From the NCBI GenBank assembly GCA_963921795.1, contig OY997644.1, forward strand, positions 3,506,022-3,570,021: a stretch of 64,000 nucleotides of DNA, written 5' to 3'. Both the position numbers and the translations under genes were made by a program. Of the stretch, positions 32,832 through 43,458 are shown one piece after another. Each line of letters begins with the position of its first letter. Position 1 is the stretch's first letter. Below the pieces are notes generated by a model. It worked only from the letters and a program-made list of their open reading frames with translations. It ran no database searches and was not told the DNA's origin. Source of the stretch: Nannobrachium achirus. Its lineage: Eukaryota > Chordata > Actinopteri > Myctophiformes > Myctophidae.

Positions 32832-33960
32832 AGTCTTTACTTGTCTAAATTTGGAGCAAGGTTAATGTGAGCCTTAAAAATCACACATTCTGTTTAAAAC
32901 ATTCTGTGCCTTAATTTGTTTTCATTTGTAAAATGGGTAGAGGATGGATAGATGGAGCCTAAACCTGTAAAACCTCAGCCAAAATGTGATAGATTTTTAT
33001 GTTCTTTATATTTTAAGAGCCTCATGCACATGGAGAGCAAAATAATTCTGCAATACCTGTGAAACCTCAGCCAAAGTGTGTAGAAATGTAAGGATGTTGT
33101 TTTTGTTATCAGAGGAAAAAATATGGTTTGTTCCTTTGAAATGGGATGAGTATAAATAGTTAGCAGAGCCTTACTTACTGTGTTACTGCCTGATTAGATT
33201 CCTGACTGATTTGATGACTGGCTGGTTTACTGTATGGCTGGTTGTTTTACTGGCTGGATTACTGATTTTACTGGCTGGATTACTGATTTTACTGTTACAG
33301 ACTGACTGATTTGATGGCTGGTAGGTTGGTTGGTTTACTGTCTGGCTTGTTTAATGTCTTGATTACTGATTTACTGTTACATACTGATTGATTCCTGAGA
33401 GACAGACTGGGTTAGTCCACTATAGCGTTAAGGCTCTGCTATTTTTTAAGGAGAACATTACACAGAAGAGGTAATGCGCTAATTGGCAGCAAATGGTAAA
33501 GATGAGCTCAAAATGATCTGACAGTCATGTTATTGGCAGTCAATTTGTGAATGTGATAAATGCATATCCTGGACCTCATGACAAGTGTGATGTTTTCCTT
33601 GAAATGAATTTCTTTGTAACAGATAATCTATTGAATGAGAAAACAGTTGCAGACATTCCAAATTTTGGTTATATTTTTTTGCCACATTGTCTTAAGACAT
33701 TTCACTTTATACTGACTGATTCCTGTGAGACAGACTGGGTTAGTCCACTATAGCGTTAAGGCTGTGCTATTTTTTAAGGAGAACATTACACAGAAGAGGT
33801 AATGCGCTAATTTTATTGGATGTGCATTGTGTTGTTGGATCAGAGATTCATTTCGCTGACCCAGAAGTGAATGTATATTGTGCACATGCACAGGGCACTT
33901 TGCAATTATGGTTCTGGTTCTATTATGTTCTGGAAGATGCCATAATAAATGTTGAGAATA
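32832..33960 (+). other. 3' UTR of the SAMD3-like gene, with direct repeat
   Basis: Non-coding sequence up to an AATAAA at 33944-33949. It contains a near-perfect direct repeat of about 93 bp (33392-33484 and 33723-33815) including GACTGGGTTAGTCCACTATA, and irregular TGGCTGGATTACTGATTTTA repeats near 33230-33350. Confidence 0.5.
33944..33949 (+). terminator. polyadenylation signal AATAAA
   Basis: A canonical hexamer followed within 15-30 bases by TTTTGTGTCTTTG, a T/GT-rich element. It is the best candidate end for the SAMD3-like transcript, about 1.1 kb after the stop codon. Confidence 0.45.
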
Positions 33961-34025
33961 TACTTTTGTGTCTTTGTAATTTCATGTAAATTTCATGTTA
34001 AACTAATTCTAATCTTCATTCAACA

Positions 34026-34322
34026 GGTTGACACAAATTTACACTTTGAATCAAAGTAAAAAAAATGCGTCAAATGTTACACGCAATTATTTTACTTTCT
34101 CTCAACTTAAAAAAATAAACTTCTTACAAGTTTATTTTTCAACTTAAAGTAAAGTAATTAGTTTAGATTTGTTAATTGTAAGAAATTATTTTATTCAAAT
34201 TAAGTAAATATATTTGCTTTGTAGGAAGGTGTTTTATTTAAGTTGAGAGAAAGTAATACAATTGCGTGTAACAAATTGACGCAATTTTTTTACTTTGATT
34301 CAAAGTGTCAATTTTTACAGTG
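34026..34322. mobile_element. MITE with about 80-bp terminal inverted repeats
   Basis: The left arm has ACACTTTGAATCAAAGTAAA and TTACACGCAATTATTTTACT. The right arm carries the inverse (AGTTGAGAGAAAGTAATACA, TTACTTTGATTCAAAGTGTC, ending TTTTTACAGTG). The two arms fold into nearly the whole element. Superfamily is uncertain. No clear TSD was found. Confidence 0.6.
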
Positions 34323-34407
34323 CTCCCTCCCTCCCTCCCTCACATTATTTCTTTCGCTCTCTAACAATTTCTCGTGGTCATCTCTCCTTTCTGCTATTAC
34401 ACAACCG

Positions 34408-34440
34408 TGCTGCGAGCTTGTAGATCTGCTATTTTGGAAA
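34408..34440. repeat. hairpin module, right half only
   Basis: GTGCTGCGAGCTTGTAGATC followed by TGCTATTTTGG is the right arm of the hairpin. The left arm is absent. Confidence 0.6.
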
Positions 34441-34619
34441 AGTTGTGAAAATGTGTGCAAATCTACTTACATTTTTTTTTCTTTGCAACCCATTTTCTCA
34501 CCCAGTGCCAACTACCTAACCTGTAGTCCTGGTTTCCGCTCTCCCCCTGCCGCGCCAGAGGAATTGGGGAGCACCTGGCTGGCTAGGGGGAGGTATTATA
34601 GAAACCAGGACTACAGCAT

Positions 34620-34795
34620 GTTTTTGTGAGGGTATCTACCCTAGGAGTCACGGGGAGAACATGCAAACTCCACACAGAAAGGCCCTATCGCCAATCCCAC
34701 CTAGGGTGTGGGCTCTGATGACGCGGAGGGAGGAACACGCCCCCAGCGCCCACAGCGTCCCCTGGCGGGAATTGAACCCAGGACCTTCTAGCATT
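34620..34795 (-). mobile_element. tRNA-derived SINE, antisense copy
   Basis: It contains GGCGGGAATTGAACCCAGGA, the reverse complement of a Pol III box B region (GGTTCAATTCCCGCC), and CAAACTCCACACAGAAAGGC, which matches the SINE body at 42459-42700 in the opposite orientation. The 5' head with box A is not evident. Confidence 0.6.
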
Positions 34796-35237
34796 TGTAA
34801 CAAAAATTTTGCTTCTGGGGGTCACTGGAACTAAATATTTTGAGATGGGGGTCCGTGGCCAAATACATATCATTTTGGGGGTCCTTCACATGAAAAAGAG
34901 CACCACTGACATAGAAGTCCTTCACGTGAAAAAGAGCACCACTGACATAGAAACATAGGTTTTTCAAAAAAAAACCTTAGAAGGATTTATAGAATCGGGT
35001 CAAAAATATTCAAAGACTTGCACAAATCTTCATGATTTTTCAAAAATAGCAGATCTACAAGATCTACAAGCTTGAGCGTAGATCTACTATTTTTCAACAG
35101 TCAAAGCACAACATATTGCGTTCCCAGTCTAAATGGGTTAACCCCCCTCCCCTTATGAAGAACATTCATGGGGGGGGGGGGGCCTGCAGGGAATCCTTGT
35201 ACCCACGCAGGGCCCAGAACTTGGTGCGACACCCCTG
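34796..35237. mobile_element. hAT-type fragments, hairpin and CAGGGGCGTCAC-type end
   Basis: A right end with GGGGTCCTTCACATGAAAA is followed by a 42-bp direct duplication (GAGCACCACTGACATAGAA twice, 34899-34950). The hairpin is at 35042-35094. The terminal GCGACACCCCTG at about 35226-35237 is the inverted end of the CAGGGGCGTCAC family. Overall this is the reverse of the structure at 1186-1400. Confidence 0.55.
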
Positions 35238-35516
35238 CATGCACACACTCTCATCCGATTATCCGAGTATTCATTATTGCTAAAGATTTCACTATGAAAG
35301 GCAATTGTTGTGAGATGAAACCCAAATCAGTCCTATGAATGAAAGGCCCTTTTCAAATGAATGACTCCATTCTCCTCTGTCTCTGGAGACTCTGGAGGAC
35401 GGCCGGTCAAGCAGGTTTCAGGCAGAAATCTCTTTTCAGGGCAACGACAACAATGCCAGGCCAACACAAGTGATTGACATTAAATGATCTGACTGGAGGA
35501 GCCGTGCATGCATGGC

Positions 35517-35992
35517 TAGGGATGGGTATCGTTCACCTTTGAATCGATACGATACCTTTTTCGATACCTGGGAATCGATACGATACCCTTTTCGATACCT
35601 GGGAATCGATACGATACCCTTTTCGATACCATTTTCGATACTTTTTATTTAAGTTTAACTTCAACACAGAAAGAGTGGTGACTCGCTGCTGCGGGCAGAG
35701 GTGATGATGATGATCACACAGTGTGGCCGAGCGGAGAGTATAGACGTTGGATAATCATCATAATAATAAACATTATAGGCTATTGTCTGCTATTTTCCAC
35801 AGTAACGAGTGTAGCCTACTAACGCAGTCATTAAACTCTCAGTAGCCCAACTGTTACAGATGCGACCGGCCAGGGGTGCGTTCCAGAGTATCTAAACGAG
35901 GTATCGTTCGTTTTTACGTGAACCGATACCCGATAGTATCGACGTCATGCGATCGATACCATTAAAAGTATCGCAGACGATACCCATCCCTA
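35517..35992. mobile_element. GATACC-rich non-autonomous element, exact TSD TGCATGGC
   Basis: The termini TAGGGATGGGTATCG and CGATACCCATCCCTA are perfect. TGCATGGC lies at 35509-35516 and 35993-36000. Compared with 6397-6816 it has one extra CGATACCTGGGAAT unit on the left side. Same family, independent insertion. Confidence 0.88.
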
Positions 35993-36059
35993 TGCATGGC
36001 CGATGCATTGTTCTTCTGTGGCCGCCATTTTCCTCCCAGAAAGTCACGCCAGTCTAGAG

Positions 36060-36419
36060 CAGTGGTTCTCAACCTGTGGGTCGGGACCCACAAGGGGGTC
36101 CCCAAACTATTTTGGGGGGTCCCCGGATGATTAACTTATTGTGAAACATTGTTTTCTCACTCAACAGTAAACAAACCAACATAAGGTTTAAGTGTATAGA
36201 GGGTATCTGCACATTTCTAAAGTGACAATTTAGGGACTTTTTAATACCTCTAAAATGATAAATTAAACAATGGCCAAATTGTCAAATATTAGACATGCGG
36301 ATATTGTGAAAATAGCCGATCTACATGCTCACAACGCCTCGCAACGCGTCAGGGTGGGGGTCCCCAATTAAAATATGATTATTTTGGGGGTCACGGCCTG
36401 AGAAGGTTGAGAACCACTG
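36060..36419. mobile_element. non-autonomous hAT, TSD GTCTAGAG/A
   Basis: The termini are CAGTGGTTCTCAACC and GGTTGAGAACCACTG. The flanks GTCTAGAG (36052-36059) and GTCTAGAA (36420-36427) differ at the last base. The left half of a central hairpin (36305-36348) remains, but the right arm is deleted. Confidence 0.85.
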
Positions 36420-36728
36420 GTCTAGAAAACAGAGTCACGTACAACTTCCTAGACTTGAACTACAAGTTCTGTCTGTTTGAATTTCAGCCAGTGTTCTTTA
36501 GATAAAGGCTGATGTCAATCTGATGGACGGGTGCCGTGCAGGAGAAAGGGTGTGAGCTAGTTTCCCTGGCTTATAGAAATGTAAACAGAATCTCTTCCAT
36601 GCCTCTTTCTCATTCCATGCATGTTTCACTGCATGTGACAAGTCACCTGCATGGGAGTGATGGTTTGCTGTCACGTAGAGGGAGATGGCCAAGGCAAGCC
36701 GGGGACTTCTTCTTTGGCACGTTATTGT

Positions 36729-37214
36729 CAGGGACGTGCTGGCCATTGGGAAAAGCGGGACAACTCCCGAACGGCCGGTTCATTCCCGGCCGGTCCAGGC
36801 CGGCCATTAGGAAAAAAATTAAACTGTTTGCACAAAAGTAAAAATTAAACTGTTTGCACAAAAGTAAAAAATAAACTGTTTGCACAAAAGTAGTGAAAAC
36901 AGCAGATCTACAAGCACACAACGCCTCACACCACGAGGCGTTGTGTGCTTATAGATTGGCTGTTTAGATTGGCTAGTTTAAATCATTTTTAAAATGATAA
37001 ATACAAAACAAACGGTTTTGGACATAAAGTTTCCACCCGACAACGACGAAATATAACTCATGCAATTGGCCCACTGTCTTGTCACTTGTCATGATCTGAA
37101 ATGGCAAATCTTTGAGTAGCAGCAGCGCTATAGAGAGATCTCTCTCTATAGCACGCAATGAGGGCCTCTCCAACTCTTTTTCCCGGGCTGATTCAGGGGC
37201 CCAGCACGTCCCTG
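36729..37214. mobile_element. non-autonomous hAT (CAGGGACGTGCTGG family), exact TSD GTTATTGT
   Basis: The termini CAGGGACGTGCTGGCC and GGGCCCAGCACGTCCCTG are inverted repeats. GTTATTGT lies at 36721-36728 and 37215-37222. The interior holds a threefold AAACTGTTTGCACAAAAGTA repeat, the hairpin 36893-36965 and an AGAGAGATCTCTCTCT palindrome near 37132-37147. A sister copy is at 49980-50540. Confidence 0.88.
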
Positions 37215-37303
37215 GTTATTGTGCTTTGACTAATTAAGACCCGAGGCCGAAACCTGTTGGCAACCTTCCATGGACTTTGCCAGCGGGGAGAAACAATTTA
37301 CAA

Positions 37304-37731
37304 CTAGAAGCAGTGCTCTTCCGAGCACAGGTCTCCACCAGGCCACACAAATCGGCCTGTTATAGCGCCACCATGAGGCTGATTTAAAAAATGTGGGGCA
37401 GAGGTTCTGAATTAGCATCCAGGGAGTGTGTGTACTCAGTTTGGCAGCGATCGGGCCAACGGCGCCGGAGATTAGCTGGTAACAACCAGGCCACACAAAT
37501 TGGCCTGTTATAGCACCACCATGAGGCTGATTTGAAAAATGTGGGGCAGAGGTTCTAGATTGGCATCCAGGGAGTGTGTGTGCTCAGTTTGGCAGCGATC
37601 GGGCCAACGGTGACTGAGATTAGCTGCTCACAAACTGCGAGGACGCACGGACGCACGGACGCACGCACGGACGCACGGACGGACGGACGGAGGGGAAAAC
37701 ATACTCTCCCTCAGCCTTCGGCTGGTGGAGA
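37304..37731. mobile_element. CTAG-hairpin repeat with (GGAC)n block, short copy
   Basis: It starts CTAGAAGCAGTGCTC with a small hairpin (GTGCTC..GAGCAC) and ends CTGGTGGAGA after a (GGAC)n tract and TTCGGCTGG. A 9-10 bp direct repeat flanks it (CAATTTACAA and CAATTACAA). The hairpin-CTAG end looks like a Helitron 3' end on the minus strand, but a TSD argues against that class. It has two tandem copies of a GTGGGGCAGAGGTTCT unit. Confidence 0.5.
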
Positions 37732-37784
37732 CAATTACAATTTATAATTTAGGCAGATTCTCTTAATCTTGAGCGATTTACAAT

Positions 37785-38019
37785 TTGGGGCGGCTGTAGC
37801 TCAGTAGGTAGAGCAGGTTGGCCAATGGTCCATGGGTCGGCTACTCCTGTCTACATGTCGAAGTGTCCTTGGGCAAGACACTGAACCCCGAGTTGCTCCC
37901 GGTGAGCTGGTTGGTGCCTTGCATGGTTTCCACCGCCACTGTGGTGTATGAATGTGTGAATGGGTGAATGTAATGCACATTGTAAAGCGCTTTGGATAAA
38001 AGCGCTATATAAATGCACC
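37785..38019 (+). mobile_element. tRNA-derived SINE, TSD ATTTACAAT
   Basis: The head GGCGGCTGTAGCTCAGTAGG carries a Pol III box A-like tRNA sequence, with a degenerate box B (GGGTCGGCTACTCC) downstream. The body includes TTGGGCAAGACACTGAACCC and the tail AAAGCGCTATATAAATGCA, which resembles the 3' end of L2-clade LINEs that would mobilise it. The exact TSD ATTTACAAT is at 37776-37784 and 38020-38028. Confidence 0.85.
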
Positions 38020-38124
38020 ATTTACAATGAGCAAGGACAGCGCAAGGTAATACATCAAATGCATGGCAAGCAATGGTAATCTAGCATTGTAGGTAAACAA
38101 CAATATAATAACCAAAATAGTTAA

Positions 38125-38626
38125 AGTTGTACTATGTAACTTTTTTCATAAAACAAATCTTAAAATTCTCCTAACTATTAAATCACAAAAGTTTTAGAAG
38201 ATCCGCGCCGTGAATTTCAGCCTGTAAAGCCTTCTCTATATATGTAAACTGTGATCCTTGCCGGGGACCGGATCTCGCGCCAAAATTGCGTCATCACACT
38301 ACCGGCCAATCACAGCGAGGGTTATACAACTGCCGGCCAATCACAGCGCATCTTGAAGTGGGGTCGCTATGGCTGCCATATTTGTTGTCACCCGTTTGTA
38401 CCATCCCGTCTCTAGGTAATTTCGCCTACCAGGCAGGGTGAAGGAGTCCGTATCTCTGGAATTACTGAACGCACAGGAACAAGGGACCCCTCTAAAGATA
38501 GATCTCAGCGAGGTGGAGGCAGACGCGGGGGTCTGAAGGTACGAAAAACGTCCGAAAGACGCGGACGCGACCGCGGTTTGCTATAGGGCTAATGACCACT
38601 AGTTGGGCATCTTACACAGTATAGCT
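38125..38626. mobile_element. TTAA-flanked MITE (piggyBac-like)
   Basis: TTAA lies at 38121-38124 and 38627-38630. The termini AGTTGTACTATGTAAC and CTTACACAGTATAGCT are imperfect inverted repeats. The interior is GC-richer and non-coding. TTAA duplication with short TIRs is the piggyBac pattern. Confidence 0.65.
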
Positions 38627-38639
38627 TTAATAATATATA

Positions 38640-39108
38640 CAGGGGCGTCACACCAAATTCTGGGCCCTGGGTACAAGGATTCACTGCGGGCCCCCCATGA
38701 ATGTTAACTATTGAAAAATAGCAGATATACAAGCTCACAGCGCGGCACCGAGTGCCGCGCTGCGAGCTTGTAGATCTGCTATTTTTGGAAAATCTTGAAA
38801 ATGTGTGCCAAGAAACCTATGTTTCCATGTCAGTGATGCTCAAACTTTTTCACGTGAAGGACCCCCCCCCATCTCAAAATATTTAGTCCCAGGGACCCCC
38901 CAGAAGCAAACTTTGAGTTACAAATGTTCACTTAAGAAATACATATATTCAAAGATTTGCGCACATTTTCACGACTTTTCAAGCAGATCTACAAGCTCGG
39001 CTGTGAGCTTGTATATCTGCTATTTTTCAATAGCTAAAGTTACTAGGGCCCCTCCACCTTGGGCCCTGGTAACTCAGTCCCACTTTCCTACCCCTTGTGA
39101 CGCCCCTG
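38640..39108. mobile_element. non-autonomous hAT (CAGGGGCGTCAC family), complete copy
   Basis: The termini CAGGGGCGTCAC and GTGACGCCCCTG are perfect inverted repeats. The flanks AATATATA and AATACATT match at 6 of 8. It has a long perfect hairpin at 38714-38786, a diverged second hairpin at 38980-39027, and an inserted or captured CAGTGATGCTCAAAC segment. It lies 10 bp from the TTAA MITE. Confidence 0.75.
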
Positions 39109-39189
39109 AATACATTGAAACTCTACACCCCAGAGCGGTGGTTCCCAAACATTTTAGCTCAAGACCCAAAAGAGAAATTAGACGTTTGC

Positions 39190-39245
39190 CCTGGACCCAA
39201 ACTAGTGAAAATAGCAGATGTACAAGCTCACAACGCTTCGCTTCT
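39190..39245. repeat. hairpin module, left half only
   Basis: ACTAGTGAAAATAGCAGATG followed by TACAAGCTCACAACGCTTCG. No right arm is present. Confidence 0.55.
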
Positions 39246-39384
39246 ACTTATTAATTATTATCATGTTCTTAATGTGTGTGTTTGCTTGTTTTAAAATGTA
39301 TACAGCAAAAGGTGGGGAGAGGAGAGTCTATTGAAATATTTTCATTTTTTGGATTTTTACTCGAGTCGTGACCCATGTTTAGGA

Positions 39385-40283
39385 CAGTGGTTCTCAACCT
39401 GTGGGTCGGGACCCCCAGGGGGGGTCGCCAAATTATTTTGGGAGGTCCCCAGATGATTAGCTTAATGTGCAACATTGTTTTCTCACTTAAAGGACAACTT
39501 TAGTTTTTTACAACAAGGGTTCATATTTTAGATTGTAATTAAAGAATATAAAAGATGAGTGTTGAATTGATTTCATTTACTTCTTTCTATTTTTTAGAGA
39601 TTATTATTTCAGTGGTTGGGGGCATGCGTACAAGTGGCTAAATATGTCATTTTACACAGAATAAGACCATTCCCAAGATACAACGCAACCTTTCATGGTT
39701 GGATGTGACTTATGGGGGCTAGAAGTGTTACTGTAAATAGCAATAAAGAAACTGCTGGCTTATTGTGTCTAAAAAGACATATTTAGCCACTTGTACGCAT
39801 GCCCCCATGCGTACGCATGCCGCACATTTTAGCGCAATAAACACAATAAAACAATAGAACGAAGCATATGAAAACATTTTAACACTCACTTTTTCTTTTC
39901 TCTAATTACAATCTAAAATATGAACCCTTGTTGTAAAAAAACAAAGTTTTCCTTTAACAGTAAACAAACCAACATGAAGTTTACGTGCAAAGAGGGTGTT
40001 TCCCCATCCTAAAAAGACAATTTGAGCACAATTTGAATACCTCTTAAATGACAAATTTAACCTTGGCCAAACTGTCAAATATTAGAGACATAAATTGTGA
40101 AAATAGCCGATCTACATAATCACAACGCCTCGCAACACGAGGCGTTGTGAGCATGTAGATCTGCTATTTTCACAATAGAACCGTGTTATACAAGATGTAA
40201 TGGCTCAACTCTTAGTGCTTGTCAGGGTGCATGGGTCCCCAGTCAAAATATGATTATTGGCCTGAAAAGGTTGAGAACTACTG
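39385..40283. mobile_element. non-autonomous hAT, exact TSD GTTTAGGA, with nested TTAA MITE
   Basis: The termini are CAGTGGTTCTCAACC and GGTTGAGAACTACTG. GTTTAGGA is at 39377-39384 and 40284-40291. The central hairpin is at 40093-40176. The element is enlarged to 899 bp by an insertion at 39491-39953. Confidence 0.88.
39491..39953. mobile_element. nested TTAA MITE with very long inverted repeats
   Basis: TTAA flanks at 39487-39490 and 39954-39957. The termini AGGACAACTTTAG and CAAAGTTTTCCT are inverted repeats. Subterminal arms (GGGGGCATGCGTACAAGTGG near 39616 and CCACTTGTACGCATGCCCCC near 39787) extend the pairing so that most of the element can fold back. This is piggyBac-like by TSD. Confidence 0.75.
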
Positions 40284-40499
40284 GTTTAGGAAACAGTGCA
40301 CTATAGGATGCCAGGTCAACAATGACCTGGCAACAGTCTACACAACATCACATGCTATCTAATTACATTTTAGCCTTTGCATAAGCCTGCAAGGTCGTTG
40401 AAGCTATAGGGCAAGTGCTACAGAAACGGACTGAGAACTTTGCAAATGACTGATGTTGCTTTAAAATTTAGGCCTAGAATTATTGAATGCTTTAACCAG

Positions 40500-40762
40500 T
40501 GAAAAATAGCAGATATACAAGCTCACAGCGCGGCACCGAGTGCCGCGCTGCAAGCTTGTAGATCTGCTATTTTTGAAAAAGTCGTGAAAATGTGTACAAA
40601 TCTTTGGATATATGTATTTTCAAAGCGAACGTTTGTGACTCAAATTTTGCTTCTGGGTGGTCCCTGGAACTAAATATTTTGAGATGGGGGTCCGTGGCCA
40701 AATACATATCATTTTGGGGGTCCTTCACATGAAAAGGTTTGAGAACCACTGACATTGTAGTC
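40500..40762. mobile_element. hairpin plus hAT right end
   Basis: A long hairpin at 40502-40574 is followed by GGGGTCCGTGGCCAAATAC and the terminus GGTTTGAGAACCACTG (ends about 40761). The left terminus was not found. A further left-half hairpin is at about 40920-40955. Confidence 0.65.
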
Positions 40763-41656
40763 TCTCAAGAACAGAGCTCCAGTTAAGTGAAAAGGACCTT
40801 TTCTTTGACGATGGCTGGCCAGATTGCTGACATAGAAACATAGGTTTTTAAAAAAAAACCTTAGAAGGATTCAAATGACACTAGAATCGGGTCAAAATTC
40901 TAATTTTCACGATTTAAAAAAAATAGCAGATATACAAGCTCACAGCGCGGCACCGAAAGCATAAAATAATGATACACAATAATGTGTACCCGTTCTGAAT
41001 GGGTTAATATAGTGATCCCTCTGATAGTAAAATATGTTATTGTTGTTTAACATGGTATAGATACCATTTTCAGTGTCAATGTCATGATGTTTTGAACAAC
41101 TAACTAACGCAGGAGAATGACCACTGAGAGATGCCAATCAGGTCATTATGTACAGGACACAGGATAACAAAACGCCAAACATACTATCTGCCCTTACGAC
41201 TGGTGCCTGTAACACGAAAACATCTGATATCCATTGCTCTACTGTACTTGTCATGTTTAACTTTGTCCAATCAGAATGTGACTAATGTATTCTGTAAATC
41301 CATATATCTGTGAAATCATTATGCTTGTCACTCAGAGAGAAGCAACGATGGGTGATTTTGCTCTACTGTACTGCTGTACAGTAATTTGAACTCTTACTAA
41401 ACTTCAACACAAAACGCATATTCCCTGGTGTGGACATTCATCATTTCTTGTGTGTGGAGTACTTTATTATGGTTGGGGAAAACTGTTTATCAATATGGAA
41501 TATGATCCGAAATTCCATCACCCTCTCTTCTGGACTGAATAGCCCGTAACACAATGATTGTTAAAAACACCTGAAATGTACTTTTTTATTATACTGTAAT
41601 GCCCAAGATAACTGCTTGTTCTAAAAACAAAATGAATAAAAAGAACGTAGTACACA
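40763..41656. other. no gene recognised
   Basis: AT-rich sequence with one hairpin half-site (40920-40955). Short frames have no supporting features. Confidence 0.4.
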
Positions 41657-41697
41657 GGGCGCGGTGGCTCAGTCGGCACTCGGTAGCGCTGTCGACT

Positions 41698-41897
41698 ATT
41701 TGATTGATTGATTGATTGAAGACTTTATTAGAAGTTTGCATAGGAAAAGGTACAGTTTCATGACGGTACAGGTCTACACAAGGTCTACTAAAAGGAGATC
41801 CTAGAAAAGACTAAGCTTATTTCCATAGGAAACCATTTAAGTATATCATATAACATTGAATGACAGACGGATAGAACACAGTAGTATGCAATAGAAT
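41698..41897 (-). mobile_element. 3' end of the L2/CR1-like LINE
   Basis: Begins with (TGAT)n and then GACTTTATTAGAAGTTTGCA, GGTACAGTTTCATGACGGTA and CCATTTAAGTATATCATATA, matching 13308-13500. It is 5'-truncated to under 250 bp. The last bases continue at 42449 after the hAT insertion. Confidence 0.8.
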
Positions 41898-42448
41898 CAG
41901 GGGTCAGCAACCTTTTTGAAATGAAGTGCCATGTTTTTATTTTCTAGAGTGTCAGTGTGCCATGTCAACATACATTTTAATGACAAATATTTTTACATAT
42001 TTTAATTGGCAATAATCCACCTCCCCGACTCCCTCCCCAGTCTGAGTTCAGAGTTTTAATGAATGTAGAATTTTTATGCAAGATGAAATTTGATATAAAC
42101 TAGCTAACTTCATTTAATTGACCACATAAAAAAAAAATGACAACTATTTTTGACATTTTGACTGGCAGGACATCGTTATAATGATCATTAGACTCAGAGC
42201 AATAATCTACCTATCTTCCCAACTCCCTCCCCAGTCAGAGTTCAGAGTTTTAATGAATGTACAATTTTGTGCACATTTCTGCACAATGTAATTTTCTATA
42301 AATTAGCTAACTTCCTTTAATTGACCACGTTTAAAAAAATATCTGTTTTTAAAATAAAAATCCTCTCTCTCACACTTCTGCCAGTGTGCCGGTGATCACC
42401 CTCCCCTGTGCCAATGTTGGCACCCGTGCCTAAGGTTGCCTACCCCTG
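41898..42448. mobile_element. non-autonomous hAT nested in the LINE end
   Basis: The termini CAGGGGTCAGCAACC and GGTTGCCTACCCCTG are inverted repeats. The flanks CAATAGAAT and CAATAGAT are a TSD with one base difference. The interior has a duplicated segment (CTCCCTCCCCAGTC then AGAGTTCAGAGTTTTAATGA). Same family as 5790-6195. Confidence 0.8.
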
Positions 42449-42850
42449 CAATAGATAGACTCACAGCTATAAGGTCCTGGGTTCGATTCCCGCTGGGGAC
42501 ACTGTGGGCGCTGGGGGCGTGTTCTCTCCTCGTGTCATCAGTGCCCATACCCTATCGGTGGGGTTGGCAAAAGGGCCTTTCTGTGTGGAGTTTGCATGTT
42601 TTTCCTGTTTCCCCTAGGGTATGTAGGTACCCTCACAAAAACATGCATTAATGCTGGTCTCTATACTGCCTCCCCCTGGCCGCCTGATGGAGGGGAAAAG
42701 AACCGGTCGGAATAACGTCATCCTTCCACGCGTTACGTCCAGCTGGGGAAACTCCCCCTTGTCAGCGAGCGGCTTGGACTCTTCCTACATTGAAGGAAGC
42801 ATGAGGTCCGTTGCTCTCCCCAGGTTGGCAGAGGGAGTGTAGCGCCCAGG

Positions 42851-43458
42851 ATCACATTACTGAACAAGAAAAGATTTGAGTAAAACATTTTCGCATAACA
42901 TATATTCAAAGATTTGATCTACAAGCTATTTTTTGTGCCGCACTATGAGTTTGTACATCTACTACTTTTCAAGCCAATAGTTAAAATCTAAAATGACAAA
43001 GATACATTCCCGGGTTTTAATGAGTTAAACAGAAAGACAGCTCACTGTAACTATAAAGGAAGTGGAAGAGTTGTGTCTGGATGATTGACCACTTGAACCC
43101 TTGACACTTTTTAACTGTACTTGGAGTTAAAGATCAACATCAAATCTCTTCTTCTAAAAAGAGACGATCTACAAGCTCACAAGCTATAAAGCTTGTGTAG
43201 TTGTGAGCTTTTACTTCTTCGATTATTGGCGAATGTTCCCCCCAGAATTTGGATGATGGGGTTCAATATTTAAACAGTGTTTTAGAAATAAATATAAGAT
43301 TTAATGATTCTTCCCCCTCTCAGAAAATACAGTGAAGTTGGTCTTCATCCGCTACATTTTATTGGTTATGTGTGATTTATTTTGTCGTAGGAGTAGAGGG
43401 TTAAGTAGAACTTAAACTGTGCTTTTAGTCTAGTAATTCTAGGAAAAAAATCCACTCG
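42851..43458. other. no gene; two degenerate hairpins
   Basis: Worn hairpin copies lie at about 42915-42968 and 43163-43225 (GACGATCTACAAGCTCACA ... TGTGAGCTTTTACTTCTTCG). No gene. Confidence 0.4.

Larger units (their letters stand above)
41657..42850 (+). mobile_element. tRNA-derived SINE split by a LINE end and a hAT
   Basis: The head GGGCGCGGTGGCTCAGTCGG (box A region, 41657-41697) and the box B region GGTTCGATTCCCGC (about 42480) are 780 bp apart. Between them lie a LINE 3' end and, inside that, a hAT-type element. Rejoining at a GACT repeat places box A and box B at a normal SINE distance. The body continues with GTGGAGTTTGCATGTTTTTC to about 42850. Confidence 0.7.

Noticed and set aside
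37785..38019. Functional tRNA gene
   Set aside because: The tRNA-like head is followed by a SINE body and LINE-like tail with a 9-bp TSD. Box B is degenerate and no cloverleaf is completed.
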